Shown in pieces: positions 11,664 through 23,753 of a DNA stretch of 64,000 nt. Source of the DNA: Corinectria fuckeliana (taxonomy: Eukaryota; Ascomycota; Sordariomycetes; Hypocreales; Nectriaceae). The first letter of the stretch is position 1. The number at the start of each line of letters is the position of its first letter. The stretch lies in contig WPDH01000092.1 in assembly GCA_019137255.1 (NCBI GenBank), forward strand, positions 1 to 64,000. Direction: 5' to 3'. The notes below the pieces were generated by a model, which made no database searches, was not told the origin of the DNA, and saw only the letters and a program-made list of their open reading frames with translations. The position numbers and the translations under genes are program-made.

Positions 11664-13670
11664 CTTGACGGATGTGTGTTGGGTAGGTAGTAGGCGAGAG
11701 GGAGTGAGAGGGATGTAGTACAGATGTGTCTTGAGAGTGGGAGACAAGGCAGAAGCTGAAGAGTAGAGATGGTTCAACAGAAGCTCACCCTTCTCCTAGA
11801 CCGAGGAGAACACGGCCTCTTTATACAAGTCCAACGCCCACGGCCTCAACAACCTTGAGCCCAAAGCTTGCATAGCTTTCCCCGGAATGCAACACCACCC
11901 CCCGCCTGGTTAAGGTAGCTGCTTCAGCTTCGCCAGTCCACGGGGGCGTCCATGTCCACAGACACAGACACCGGATCAAGAGGCTAACTAGCGCTTACCC
12001 AGACGCGGGATAACTGCTCGTCCTACGCTAGGCAGACTTGTGCTCTAAAATTAAGAGTAGTTGTGAGGCCGGTCTTAGGGGGGAGTCTTGCTTGTCGTTA
12101 GAGGCAGCCTTGCGATATTAGTAGGGAGGAGGTGCCGTTGCAGTAGAGAGAGGGCCGCAGCTTTCGGTTGACATGCCGAGGGTGGATGGCTAAGTTACAG
12201 GGTGATGAGGCCAGTCCGTATCAAGCAGGCACTCGTGGTAAATGTGGTGTGCAATATGGGTGATGCCGACTGCCGACGGGAGTTGAGGTTGGCGAATGCA
12301 TCAGCCCTATGGGTGGATGGCACACATACACACAACCAACCAACACATCCATCACACGTCTCTCCGTCTAGAAGCGTGTGTAAGGGAGCATAGCCTCCGT
12401 ACGAACCAACATCCCCCCCCCCGGAGCAAACAACCGCGACGGCGTCTGGGCTGAGCCAGAGCTGAGCTCCTAGCGGGCCTGATCATCTCGACGGCGGGAG
12501 ATGGCTTTTTTTCCGGATTCTCCAACAGCATTACGCCTCAGTCATCCATCCTCACACCAAGCTGGGACCAGGACCTTGCAGCAATGGGGACTTCACACCC
12601 GAGCTACGTGGCGGCAACTTGAGAAAAGAGCCGGGCGCGGACCAGCCCTGGGATTAGGGAGGGAGAAGCTGAGCTCGGAGCTAGCCCCTGAAGGGAATGG
12701 GGACGGGCCGTGGGCGCGAACCATGGCTTTTCTGTCCTGCCTACGGGAAACGGAGATGCGCGAGAGTGTCATGTAGTTGGGGCTTTCATAGTAAATGAGC
12801 CCTGTAGGGGTTGGGTCTGGGCCTGTGTCTAGCGCTGCGTGGAGATGGGAATTTGGCACTTGTTGCGCCACGGCTTCGACAAGCTGACGATGGGCGTTTT
12901 GCTCTCCTTGCATGGTTAATGAATGACATGCGTGTTTTTCTTTTGGAGGAAGATGGAGAGAGAGAGCAAAAGGGCGTCAAGCCTAACATGCCTCTTTGCA
13001 TGGTCCGTAGCCGTACTTGGTGCAGCGTTGTCGCTTCCATCGAGGCTTCACATCGGACCAAAGACCGCGTAGATACTATGGCAGGTTGGCTGCTGGTAGA
13101 GAGCTGTTCCCGGACGGATCAAGATGGAGGTTTGTCTCTGAGATGACGATCCCATGCACGCACAACGCATCGCTTTTACGAGTCTGGATTTGTACAGAGG
13201 CAGAGCTACACAGATCCCAAAAGGGACGGGCGAGTAGTCTGGACTAGACACAGGTCTAAGTGATGAATGGCCTGAATCAGCCGGTGCAGTGATTGGCCAC
13301 ATGGTGGTGGCACTCTCAGCCCCAAGCCACCATTTCCAGCGCCAGTGAGAACGGCCGGTTGTGGTTGCATGGCTCCAGAGTCGGAGTTTGGCTTCGGGTT
13401 GGAGCCATGGCGGCGCTTGGGTCTCAATCTAGAGGATCAGGCTGACTTGCTATCTAGAATAGGTCGAGGCCAGGGTTGAATGGCTGATGTGAGGATAGAG
13501 AGTGAATATGCAGCCATCGAGTGTATTGAATTAGGCCTCATTATCAATTATCGAATATACTTTTCTGCATCTGTTCAGGTTCATGTTCATACCAGTACCA
13601 TATCGAGAAATCCCATCCAACCCACCGATACCCAGTCCATTTGGTCATTAAACTATCCGCAACCTGTCCC
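11664..13670. other. intergenic, no gene seen
   Basis: About 2 kb upstream of the secreted-protein gene and downstream of the chitin deacetylase gene. It has a C homopolymer near 12413 and scattered short open frames without recognisable domains. The AT-rich stretch 13500-13620 precedes the deacetylase stop and probably contains its 3' end. Confidence 0.4.
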
Positions 13671-15406
13671 TCAATTCGATGATCCGCAAGTGCCGAATCC
13701 GCTCTGGCAGCCCGTCCCGCAGTGGTCCGTCGTAGAGCCGCACCACCCGGCCGACGAGCAGCACGTTGCCCCGGGCTCCTCGATACACGTCGTTCCGCCG
13801 TAGTTGGTCCCGCAGCGTCCGTTGGTGCTGATGGGCGCGCTGCCGGTTGTCGTGCTCGTCGCCGATGTCTTGGCTGTCGACGAGGACGCCTTGGCCGTCG
13901 ACGATGACGCCTTGGCCGTCACCGACGACGACGAAGAGCTGCCGCAGGTGCCGTACTTGGACTGGCATCCCGTTCCGCAGTGGTCCGTCGTCGAGCCGCA
14001 CCACCCGGCCGACGAGCAGCACGTTTCGCCGAGGGGCTCGTACTTGCACGTTTGGTCGCTGTGGCTGGCGCCGCATCGGCCGTCAGTGGTCGCCGGGAGC
14101 GAGCCCGTGGCGGTACCGGCCGCCGACGTCGACGTGCGCGACGTGCCCTGGGTCGAGGTCTGCGTCGACGTCGAGCCCCCGGAGGACCCGACCGCCCGGT
14201 ACCAGTTCGCCTTGGGGTCGTCCAGGCACTCGCCCACCGTTACCGAGTTGAAGCCGTTGTTGAACAGGGACTTGAGCATGTACTCGGTCAGGTTGTACAC
14301 GGACTGGTACACCGGGTCGTGCTCGATCTGCAGCCACTTGGTGTCGGCCGGGTCCTTGCCCTCGACGGCCTCGTCCCAGATGTCCTTGGAATCCTGGATC
14401 AGCTCCGGGCTGTCGTGGAGGTAGCCCTCGGTGTCCAGGTTGAAGTAGGTGACGTGGTAGCCCAGCTCGTCCAGCCACGCGTCCGTCGTGGTGTTGCTGG
14501 CCGAGTACGGCGGCCGCATGTAAGTCGGGAAGTAGCCCAGGATGTCGGCGAAGGCGATCTCGTTGAAGACCATCTGGTTCCAGAACTTGGCCTTGCTCAG
14601 CGTCGTCAGGCGCTGGTGCGACCAGGTGTGGCTCGCGACCTGGTGGCCGTCGGCGACCATGCGCTCGATCAGGCCGGGCCAGTCCGTCTCCGGGTCGTTG
14701 ATGGCTCCTTTACCCAGGTTCCTCCCGGTTATGAAAAAGGTGGCCTTGGCGTTGTACTCCTGCAATGCATGTCAGCACAGCGCACGGCGGAACATGACGG
14801 CGGAACATGATGGCGGAACAGGATGGCAGGGCACGTGGGCATCGGCCCGACACGTGGTGATTGATCTTGACAAAACTTACCGCAAGCAGGTCTAGGAGGT
14901 CCGACGTGTAATTGTAAGGGCCGTCGTCGTACGTCAGCGCAATATCGCCGTAGTGCTCGCAGTGGTAAATGGCCTCTCCGTAGGGGATGCTCCCCAGCTT
15001 CGGCCGGGCAATGTCCTCGGTATCAGGACCCGACGGGCGGACGTTTGCATCGCACGCCGGGCCGTAGTCGATCTGGCACGACGGCGCCGAGCAGTACAGG
15101 TAGCCGTTTCCGCACCATCTGGCCGCCGTGTTAACGCAATTGAGAAGGCAGAAGAGCCGGAACATCATGGCCAACTTACCCGGCGCTGGAGCAGCACTCG
15201 GTGCTCGAGCAGATGGTGTTGCCATAGCCGGTGCCGCATCGGCCGTCGGTCGAGACTTGCCGCTTCTCGAGGTCGTCGCCGCCGTCGGTCGACTGCCGCT
15301 GGACGAGGGCGCGCCGGTGAAGGTTCCGGGACTGATCCAGAGCTGCCCCGTGGACGAGCGCAGCGCCCGTCGCCGCAGCGAGGGCCAAGGCATCCAGGCC
15401 TTTCAT
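13671..15406 (-). CDS. secreted chitin deacetylase with three CBM18 domains
   Basis: Polysaccharide deacetylase (NodB fold, carbohydrate esterase 4) converting chitin to chitosan in the wall or outside the cell. Exons 15180-15406, 14881-15118 and 13671-14759 give 517 residues in phase. A signal peptide (1 to about 21) precedes a Kex2-like KR site at 48-49. Chitin-binding type-1 (CBM18) modules lie at about 53-100, 380-428 and 466-515, each with the CCSSAGWCG core. The NodB domain covers about 130-330, with motif 1 TYDDGP (138-143), metal-binding SHTWSH (198-203) and RPPYS (237-241). All catalytic motifs are intact. Ser/Thr linkers join the modules, and the one between the two C-terminal modules repeats TAKASSS. 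The two C-terminal modules are nearly identical in DNA, pointing to recent duplication. Such enzymes can hide hyphae from host chitin sensing, but that role is not shown here. Confidence 0.95.
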
Positions 15407-17610
15407 GACTACTTGGGGAAACGAGTGACTGGTGGAACGAGCGGACAAGTCTGAAGCCAGACTACGGAAGCTTCAACGGGCTTGTCGTGCTGGTCGATGT
15501 CCTTCTTCTTCCTCTTCTTCTCCTTCTTTCACCCACCCTGCCATCCATCGGGCGCGGCTGCTGGAGAATATATACGAAAGCACGCACGGCACGCTCGCTC
15601 TTCGTATCGGCGAAATCAAGCTGCGGCAATGGATCCCTGGATCCCATCATCCCCAACCCCAACGTGCATCCCAGGCGGCCGTCATGCTCTCCACTCCACC
15701 CGCAGGCATCTAGACAATGGCGAACCAGCTGCGCCAAGCCAATATCTAACTTGCCGGCACTGTATGTACTACGCCCAAGGGGACGTGGCGTACATACAGG
15801 TCCGGGTTAGTGGGCTGGTAGGGCCTGCGTAGGCTAGGGTCGATGATTCCTCGACGGGCCGCGTCCGATAACCATCACATCGGGCAATTGACGCCACATC
15901 GGGAGAGCGGGCGGGAAGACGTTGAAGCTATGGCGTTTTCGTTTCTTTCTCTACCATTTCCCTAACAGCAGTCGTCGTCTTCAAGTTTCTGTTTTTCTCT
16001 CCGCTTGTCCCGCGTTCCTGAGGCTCTTTGTTCGTGCAGGGAGAGCAGCGTCGAGGTCGGCTTGTATCATGTTCAACTAGGCCGCAGCACATTCCGGGGC
16101 CACGCTGGCGAGAGCCTCGTATTCTTGAAAGCCCAATATGCACAATGCACGCAGAGGCCTTTGTGCTGACGGGGTTCGGGAGGAATTACCCGCCCCTGCT
16201 GAGCTGTACTTCTTTTCTTTTTCTTTTCCTTGTGTCCGTACTGTGCCTGAGTGCATTACATACATGGTATGGTAACACCAACAAGCCTGGCCTGGAGGCT
16301 GCTGCACGCTGGCTGCAGCAGACAAGGTGTTGCTACCCCTCGTTCATTTCAACAGTACGAGGTTTTCCCTGCTTTTGTGTCTTTCCCCCCCGTCTTTGTC
16401 GTCGCAATGCGCACTTCAGCTGGACGCGAGGCTGGCGGTGATTGGGGCCGTGGCCGTGGCAAGCCCGCAGCTTTGGACGAATAATAAGCGTTGGTCCCAC
16501 GCCCTGTGTCGTGCTCGTCTTTATCCATCCTGGGTCCTCTCGCTTGGCGTTCCCATCAAGAGCTGGACCCTCCCCTCCTCTTCCTCTTCCCCTGGTTCTT
16601 GGGTTGCTCTGCGCGAGCGGAACAACGAAGTAAAGCAAGGGCCGCACACCGATCTGCAACCGATGCGTCGCCGCCGGGCTGTGAGAGGTGCGGGCGGCAC
16701 GGCTCAACTGAGCTACTGCAGTAAGCAGGGACAAGGGGGTGGAACCGAGAAGCGTCAAGCAGAAAAAGAAAAGGAGGGGAAAATGGAAAGGAAAGCGAAC
16801 CTGCATGCAGCCTTTTCCGAAGTCGCGAACTGAACTGGACGGACCAGAGCTTGATTGATGATGGACCGGTGGTTGTTTTCCCTTGGTACGTAGTTTACAC
16901 ACTCCGCAACGTTATGCAGGTCGGCGACTTCCATCTTTTTCCTCTTTCGGGCAGCCGAGTACAGTACATAGGATGATTTCGTCGTCATGTCTGTGTCACA
17001 CACAGCTGCAAGCGAGAGGAGAATCTCAGCATCCTCGCAGCCATGTTGAGCGCTCGACCTCCGCTTTGAGATGTTCACGCTTTTTGCTGCATGCTTTTTC
17101 TGCTCATGTGGCCAAAAGTGCCTGAATCGCCGTGCTAGGAGTGTTGCTCCGTGCCGGGTTACGTTTGCCTCGTCGATTCGTTCTTGGCGTGAACTTGCGG
17201 ATGGTGGGTGTCACGTGGCGGCGGATGAGGACGGATGATGGGGCGTGGAGGAGATGGCAAAGGAGGAGGAGGCGGATGAGTCTTGACCACTGATTATGGC
17301 GTATTCGGCCTGTATGTAGCCTTGGTCCGGTCTACATCTCGTCCTTGCAACTATCCATTCGTCTCATGTGTCGTCGTCGGTCTTGCAGGGACAACCTACC
17401 CTACACACACCCATGTAGGTCGCTTGGCGGGGAAAATAACCTGCAGTCCTTCCTGCTTGAGGTTTGTTTCCTATTCAGAGTGCGGCGATCTTAGTTGTCC
17501 GATGACACAGAAGTTCCGCGATTCTCTGCGTCAAGAGATGCCAACAATCTTTTGAACGCTGGTCAAAGGAGGCAGCTTGACTAAACCACCCTCCATCGAC
17601 GCCACTCTGA

Positions 17611-17664
17611 ATAGAGTTGCTCGCATAGATAGAGTTGTTGGCACAGATAGAGTTGCATGGCACT
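17611..17664. repeat. 18-bp tandem repeat, three copies
   Basis: Three head-to-tail copies of an 18-bp unit beginning ATAGAGTTG, with divergence only in the second half of each unit. In the minus frame it encodes a repeating Asn-Ser-Ile hexapeptide, but the surrounding frame is not a convincing gene. Confidence 0.75.
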
Positions 17665-20600
17665 AGGCGGATCAAGCTTAGGTCTGGGGAAAAAACCCCG
17701 GCCAAAACACACGATCCATATCAATCCCGTCTATTTCCTGGTTCCCTATGTTTACTGCCGCAACCGTGTCCAACAATCGGGACCGTTTGGCAGGGAAAAC
17801 CTCGTTGTAGAGTCGCCGGCATCCACGTCTATGCTCACCCGCTGCAGACGTCAGATGAGATGGTTTCCCGTAGCCCACGTGTTCCCGAGGGTGTTCACCT
17901 GGAAGCCGAGACCATCGTGGGATGCACCGAGCGAGAGAGCTACTTGGGCTTTTTGCTACAATTGGGCTGGGAGCACTGGGCAGGGAAGACGCTCTTCGAG
18001 TCCTCGCCCGTCGGCCGGTCGTCCTTCAACACTCCCCAAGCCTAAGCTGGACATTCGATGACAGCTTGTGGTAGTGTCGTCCCGGTACTGGTGACGCGAG
18101 TTCCCCTAACTTGCTGACTTTAGTAGGTTCGTTCCGGCGGAGGCTTCCCTCTGTATCTGTTCCCCGTGCCGCCCTCGCTTCGCCGCCTTGCTGAGGCTTC
18201 CCGAGCCATCGTCTCACTTGCTTTCAAAGTCTCTCACACAGTCTCTCTCGTAACGTTCTGTCCGCGGTGGAGATCTGCCGCTCGCCTGCCTTCGCAGCGT
18301 CGTGCTGCATCTAGGACGGCAGTGGAACTGTTCAGAGCCTCATCAAAACCCTTGGTGTGCTTCCCGAACACTGCCCGGGGCTATCAAGGCAGGAAGAAAC
18401 CCAGAACACTCGCAACGTTATGTGACGAGCCCCCGTCGTCGAGACACGACCCATCCGCATCTGGCATTTTCAGCGTATCGTGAGCTAAATTAACTGTGCG
18501 GCTCTTGAGGTTCTGGGAAGACCACGATCCTGTCATCGGGTTGACATTGATAATGTTCTGCGCTGTTCGGTGGCCCGTGTGGTGGTTCCGACATTCACAA
18601 CCTCGAATACCGGAGCTGCAGACGGCAAGGGCCCCCACGACGGACCACGGGGTGGGCTCTGGATGCGAGTCATTGCAGTAGCTCCCGAAAAGTCGACCAG
18701 AAAAGATTGTTGCTTTACGTAACCTTTGTCTATAGCCCATGTGATATTCGGTGCCTGTGGATCAACGGACTCTCGTCCCGGAGCGTCGCCCCCGAAGTCA
18801 GGCTCTTATAGTCAATCTGTAGGAGAATCCAAAGTCGGCTAGTCAGCCCGACAGACCCTGTGATGGTCTGACCAAGTAGCGTTCGAGCGACGGGCGCCTG
18901 AGGGGCTGTATCCGGGGTTGTCTACGATGATACGAGCCTGGTGTTGCATCGTGAACTTCGAAGAGACTTACTGCGCCGACAAGACTATTCCGTGGCTTGT
19001 CCCACGAATGAAAACACAAGGCTTTACATCTAGCCGCGCGGCCTCCAGGAACTAGTGAAGTAGAGCGTCAATACGTATATACAACGGGGGCTTTAGCGCG
19101 GGCATAGGGGGCAGTGTGTAGTTGGCCGTTTGAATGCTCTGTTCGGCCAAGTCCTGTCTAAGCTTGTCATGCCGCTTGGAGGGATTGTTGCTGAATACAC
19201 TCATGCCGAAAGACTAACGATGCCAAGTCAAACTTGGGTCCGCTCTGCCGCGGGTCTGCGGACATTCTTTCATGAAAAGGACTTGGCAACTCCTTCCAGA
19301 ACATCTCGTCTCTATCTACCACGAACCCCTTCACCGAACACGCCCTTTGGCGCTGATCCTCTTTCGGCGTAACGCCTGCAGCCCTGTGGTTCGTAGCCCT
19401 CAGTCGGGTCGCTGCATGACTTGCCGCAATGGCATCGTCCGCTGCGTGATCGCGTTGACAGCCTGCCACATAAATACCTACACATTGAGTCTCTTTAGTC
19501 ATGTCACCTTTGTTGGTGAGATGTTTTGTGGGAAGCGCGCGGCAAAACGTCAAGTATTTGGACAACAAGAGCAGCCAGCCCTGTTCCGGAGATTTGGTTG
19601 GTGAGAATCGCCTGAACCGTCCGAGGCTGTTCCATGCGAACATCACGGCGGAGATTGAAACAAGGCCGTTCCTCTTGGAAGGCGTGGCATAGTGGACCTC
19701 TTCCTTGCAGCCCGATGTCCTGATGGCCCGTTGACGCTTTCGACTTCAATCCCCGCGCTCGACATGGCCGTGCTCTGCCTCGACGACCGATGGGGCGCAG
19801 TGATCTGGTGATCTGCCTATGATCGATTCATTCGTGGGCGAGAAAACCACAGTCAGAGCAACCAAGCCCCGTGGGGGTTTCGTTCTCCCGTGGTCCAAGT
19901 CGTCAGGTCTCTCGAACTCTTGGGGCCTTCGAACATGCTGCAACACTAGATAGCCGCTGTCCGTCGATGCTTGCCTGCCTCGGCCCTGACATCCAGAAAA
20001 GGAACGAAAGTCGCTCGCACGAGGTAAGCTACGTATGAGCCAAGAGACGAAAGGCGACGCTAAACAATTACCTTCCCATGATGTGGAGCTTCCCAAGTTC
20101 CCGGAACGGGGATCGCCTCGCTTGGCGGATGGCGATTGCGCTGGCGTGGGATGACTTTGGGAAGGGGAAAGAAAAAATCCTTCAAGGACGCTGAGGAACC
20201 CCCATATGTAATTAGTTGATCGGGCGTGAGCTGCTTTCCGATGACCCGAAGCGCGTACGACCTGGAATGTGCTGATTGAGCTTCCAGATGCAGTTGGGGA
20301 GATGGTCATCCGCATGTCTTGCATCGTGATGATGGTGCATCAGTGTCAGTTATTCCGTACCTGCGAAGTTCCACTGGTCGAGACGAGGCCGGAGAAGCAA
20401 GCTGACAAGCACAAGCTGATGCTGCGATGGATCGTCGCGGAGGCGAGTGGAGCAAGGTCACGTTGCATCGACAGCCACAAGGAACACGCTGGATTTCGGA
20501 CATTCACACAGCGGAAGGCTAGGGAGAAGTCTCTGAACCACCGACTAACATGAGTCGTCGGGCGTGGGCGAAGACTTCAACAGCAGATATCCGCCGTTCT

Positions 20601-21596
20601 CGGAGGAGGGGGTTTCTGCATCTGCTGTTGTTCCCGTCCTTCGCCTCTCAGGCACTTGATGGCACATGTAATTATCAAGTCCATGTACCTACCTACTGCA
20701 TCACATCCATCACAGAAGCCTGACAATCACTGCCGTTTCCGCAATGGCCTACGGCTGCACCAATGCAGAGAAACCCCACCGGCAGGTCTAAGGATCCGTT
20801 CCCCAGTCCCCAACCATGCGTCCTCCCTCGTTCCTTTCCAAGCCCGTACATCCGACTGGGTACGTTACCGTGGATTGTGTAGGTAAGCAAGCAAGGTCGC
20901 CGACCCGACCGGAGCCAAGATGAACAAGACGACAAGATCAGGAATCGGGAAGCTGGATGCTGGTTTGTTCGGCCAAGACCGGGCGTGGGTTCCGAGAAAA
21001 AGCCCTCACCAAGAACGACCAACGAGAAGCCAAGCCGTCTCGGACATGGGGGGGAATCCTTCTCTCCCCCCCAGGCAGCTGTTTTATTTGACAAGGCTCT
21101 GCCAAGTGTGTGTGGTACATGCATACATAATTAGCCTCTGTGGTTCAGCTGGCGAGTGCCGTGAAGCCCGAGACACCAAAGACGGGACGGATGGGATGGA
21201 TGCCCATGCGGCACAAAAGCAAGACATGGTGCGCGTGCGAGGGTACGAGGTATATTCTTGGAAAACGCACCCTCAATTTCACGACGAAGGAAGAAGAGAA
21301 GAAGAAGACTCTCTCACAGTTTGGCTGGGACAGGATGAAGGATTTGGCTTTTTTCCCTCCCACTCCCACTCCCAACCGCCAAGCCTGACCATGGCGCAAA
21401 CCATCGTTCTTCGAATGACCGAGCTCGGCCCTTTACCTAAAAAGATTCTAAAACCCATCGGGTCGACCGATACTTGGCATGTATGAACCCGGCCAGCTTT
21501 TTGCCTTGCCGTGTGCTAGGCTTAGTCTGGAGCAGGTGAGCCGAGATGGTGGTCGTCCGATGGGCATGGATCATGGCATGGGCGTCTTTTAGATCC

Positions 21597-21605
21597 ATCT
21601 GATTA
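21597..21605 (+). promoter_or_regulatory. possible GATA (SreA-type) site
   Basis: ATCTGATTA differs at one base from ATCWGATAA, the known site of fungal iron regulators of the SreA/Fep1 family. It lies about 355 bp upstream of the siderophore transporter start. One-mismatch sites are frequent by chance, so this is only suggestive. Confidence 0.25.
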
Positions 21606-21696
21606 CCTTAAGTACTGGTGGGTAGATATGTAGTTACATGCTAGGTACTAATAATCTACAAGGGGAAAAAAAAAAAGGAATCTTCCTTTAGCAAGG

Positions 21697-21705
21697 TTTA
21701 TCTAA
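21697..21705 (-). promoter_or_regulatory. possible GATA (SreA-type) site
   Basis: The minus strand reads ATTAGATAA, one base away from the SreA consensus ATCWGATAA, about 255 bp upstream of the siderophore transporter start. With the similar site at 21597 it hints at iron-repressed control. No experiment supports this. Confidence 0.25.
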
Positions 21706-21959
21706 TCAATCTCTCGATGGGGGTCATCTACAGGTACTTACGCCTCCGATCGTCGTCCATATTAAAAGTTGTCAACGCCCCCTCACCTTTTTCTTTTGTG
21801 TGATCTCGTCGTGCTGCTGTGAACTGCATCTTGCCTTCCATCCATCCATCACGAAGATCAACCAAGGCCAGACTACTTGGACCAGACCAAGACCAGACCA
21901 CGCCACACCACACCACACCACACCAGACAGCTGATCTGAATTCCTCTCCCCCACTCACC

Positions 21960-23753
21960 ATGTCGTCTCCCGCCCAGGATGTCGACGCCAAAGACCTCGA
22001 CTACTCCAAGGAGACGGGCGTGGACGTCCACCCGGAGGCCGACGGCCCGCCCCGGTCCGCCGCCGACGCCGTCCGGGACATGCAGTCGCCGGGCGTGATG
22101 CGCATCCGGGCCATCTCGTCGGCCATGACGCGGCGCGACCGCGTCTTCATCTTCCTCGGCGTCTTCCTCGTCGCCTACGCCTACGGCCTCGACGGCACCG
22201 TGCGCTACACCTACCAGCCCTACGCCACCGCGTCCTTCGCCAACCACTCGCTCGTGTCCACCGTCGCCACGCTGCGGGCCGTCATCGCGGCGGCGGCCCA
22301 GCCCACGTCGGCCAAGATCGCCGACGTCTTCGGCCGCGTCGAGCTCGTCTGCCTGTCCGTCTTCTTCTACGTCGTCGGCACCGTCGTCGAGTCCATCTCC
22401 GACAACGTGTCGCAGTTCGCGGCCGGCGCCGTCATCTACCAGGTCGGCTACACCATGATCCTCCTGCTCGTCGAGGTCATCGTCGCCGACATCACCTCGA
22501 CGCGCTCCCGCCTCTTCTTCAGCTACATCCCCGCGCTGCCCTTCGTCATCAACACCTGGGTCAGCGGCGACATCACCGAGGCCGTCCTCGGGGCCACCAC
22601 CTGGCACTGGGGCGTCGGCATGTGGTGCATCATCTACCCCGTGTGCGCCCTGCCGCTCATCGTCAGCCTGTCCGTCGTCGGCCGCCGCGCCCGCCGCCAG
22701 GGCCTCCTCGACAACTACACGTCGTCGTTCCGCCAGCTCGGGCTCCAGAGCTTCTCCGTGGCCCTGTTCTGGATGCTCGACGTCGTCGGCATCATCCTCA
22801 TCATCGCCATCTTCGCCCTCATCCTGGTGCCCCTGACCATCGCCGGCGGCTTCCAGACCGAGTGGGACACGCCCCAGGTCATTGCGCCGCTCGTCATCGG
22901 CTTCCTCTGCATCCCCGTCTTCGTCGTCTGGGAGCTCCGGTCCCCCCACCCGCTGGTTCCCTTCTCCCTGATGAAGGACCGCGCCATCTGGGGCCCCATG
23001 GGCATCGCCGTCCTGCTCAACTTCGCCTGGACCATGCAGGGCGACTTCCTCTACACCGTCCTCATCGTGGCCTTCAACTTCAGCATCACCGCCGCCACCC
23101 GCATCACCTCGCTCTACTCCTTCGCCAGCGTCATCACCGGGACGCTCCTCGGCCTCGTCGTCTACAAGATCCGCCGCCTCAAGGTCTTCATCGTCTCCGG
23201 CACCCTGCTGTTCCTCGTCGCCTTCGGCCTCCTCATCCGCTACCGCGGCGACCCCTCCAGCTCCGGCCGGTCCGGCGTCATTGGCGCCCAGATCGTCCTG
23301 GGCATCGCCGGCGGCATGTTCCCGTACCCGGCGCAGGCCGCTCTCCAGGCCTACACCAAGCACGAGCACCTCGCCGTCATGACCGGCCTCTACCTGGCCA
23401 CTTACAACGTCGGCTCGGCCCTCGGAAACGCCGTGTCGGGAGCCATCTGGAGCCAGGTCTTGCCGGAGACTCTGGAGAGGAACCTCGCCGGCATCAACGA
23501 CACGCTGGCTGTCTACACCTACGGCAACCCGTTCGCTGCCGCTGCGCTGTATCCCATGGGCACCGACGAGCGCGCCGCCATTGTCGACTCGTACCAGCAC
23601 GTCCAGCGCCTGCTGACCATCACCGGCATCTGTCTGTGCATCCCGCTCATCGGCTTCTCTCTGTGCCTCCGCAACCCCAAGCTCAACGACAAGCAGACGT
23701 TGGCTGAGGGGGACAATGCTTCCACTCCCAGCAACGACCAAGCCAGCGCTTAG
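21960..23753 (+). CDS. MFS siderophore-iron transporter (MirB/Sit1-like)
   Basis: Single exon, 597 residues. Major facilitator of the siderophore-iron family, which imports ferric siderophores by proton symport at the plasma membrane. The first 60 residues are hydrophilic and cytosolic. About 14 membrane segments follow, with family-like features: YAYGLDGTVRYTYQPYA in the first segment, a substrate-facing region around SLVSTVATLRAV, TSAKIADVFGR in the loop after the second segment, and a large external loop (NLAGINDTLAVYTYGNPF) before the last segment. The start at 21960 follows a CACC context, and the upstream in-frame Met at 21819 would add only low-complexity residues. A CACCA-rich tract lies at 21900-21925. 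Two near-matches to iron-regulator GATA sites are upstream. Which siderophore is carried cannot be told. Confidence 0.92.
   Translation: MSSPAQDVDAKDLDYSKETGVDVHPEADGPPRSAADAVRDMQSPGVMRIRAISSAMTRRDRVFIFLGVFLVAYAYGLDGTVRYTYQPYATASFANHSLVSTVATLRAVIAAAAQPTSAKIADVFGRVELVCLSVFFYVVGTVVESISDNVSQFAAGAVIYQVGYTMILLLVEVIVADITSTRSRLFFSYIPALPFVINTWVSGDITEAVLGATTWHWGVGMWCIIYPVCALPLIVSLSVVGRRARRQGLLDNYTSSFRQLGLQSFSVALFWMLDVVGIILIIAIFALILVPLTIAGGFQTEWDTPQVIAPLVIGFLCIPVFVVWELRSPHPLVPFSLMKDRAIWGPMGIAVLLNFAWTMQGDFLYTVLIVAFNFSITAATRITSLYSFASVITGTLLGLVVYKIRRLKVFIVSGTLLFLVAFGLLIRYRGDPSSSGRSGVIGAQIVLGIAGGMFPYPAQAALQAYTKHEHLAVMTGLYLATYNVGSALGNAVSGAIWSQVLPETLERNLAGINDTLAVYTYGNPFAAAALYPMGTDERAAIVDSYQHVQRLLTITGICLCIPLIGFSLCLRNPKLNDKQTLAEGDNASTPSNDQASA

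Larger units (their letters stand above)
15407..21959. other. 6.5 kb region without a supportable gene
   Basis: No open frame or exon chain has a recognisable domain, signal peptide or convincing coding pattern, although base composition stays near that of the neighbouring genes. It is not AT-rich, so it does not look like RIP-decayed transposon DNA. It includes the promoters of the chitin deacetylase and siderophore transporter genes and a short 18-bp tandem repeat. Lineage-specific or non-coding transcripts are possible. Confidence 0.45.

Noticed and set aside
19167..19646. 159-residue minus-strand open frame in the gene-poor region
   Set aside because: No recognisable domain and no supporting splice or composition signal; treated as chance.
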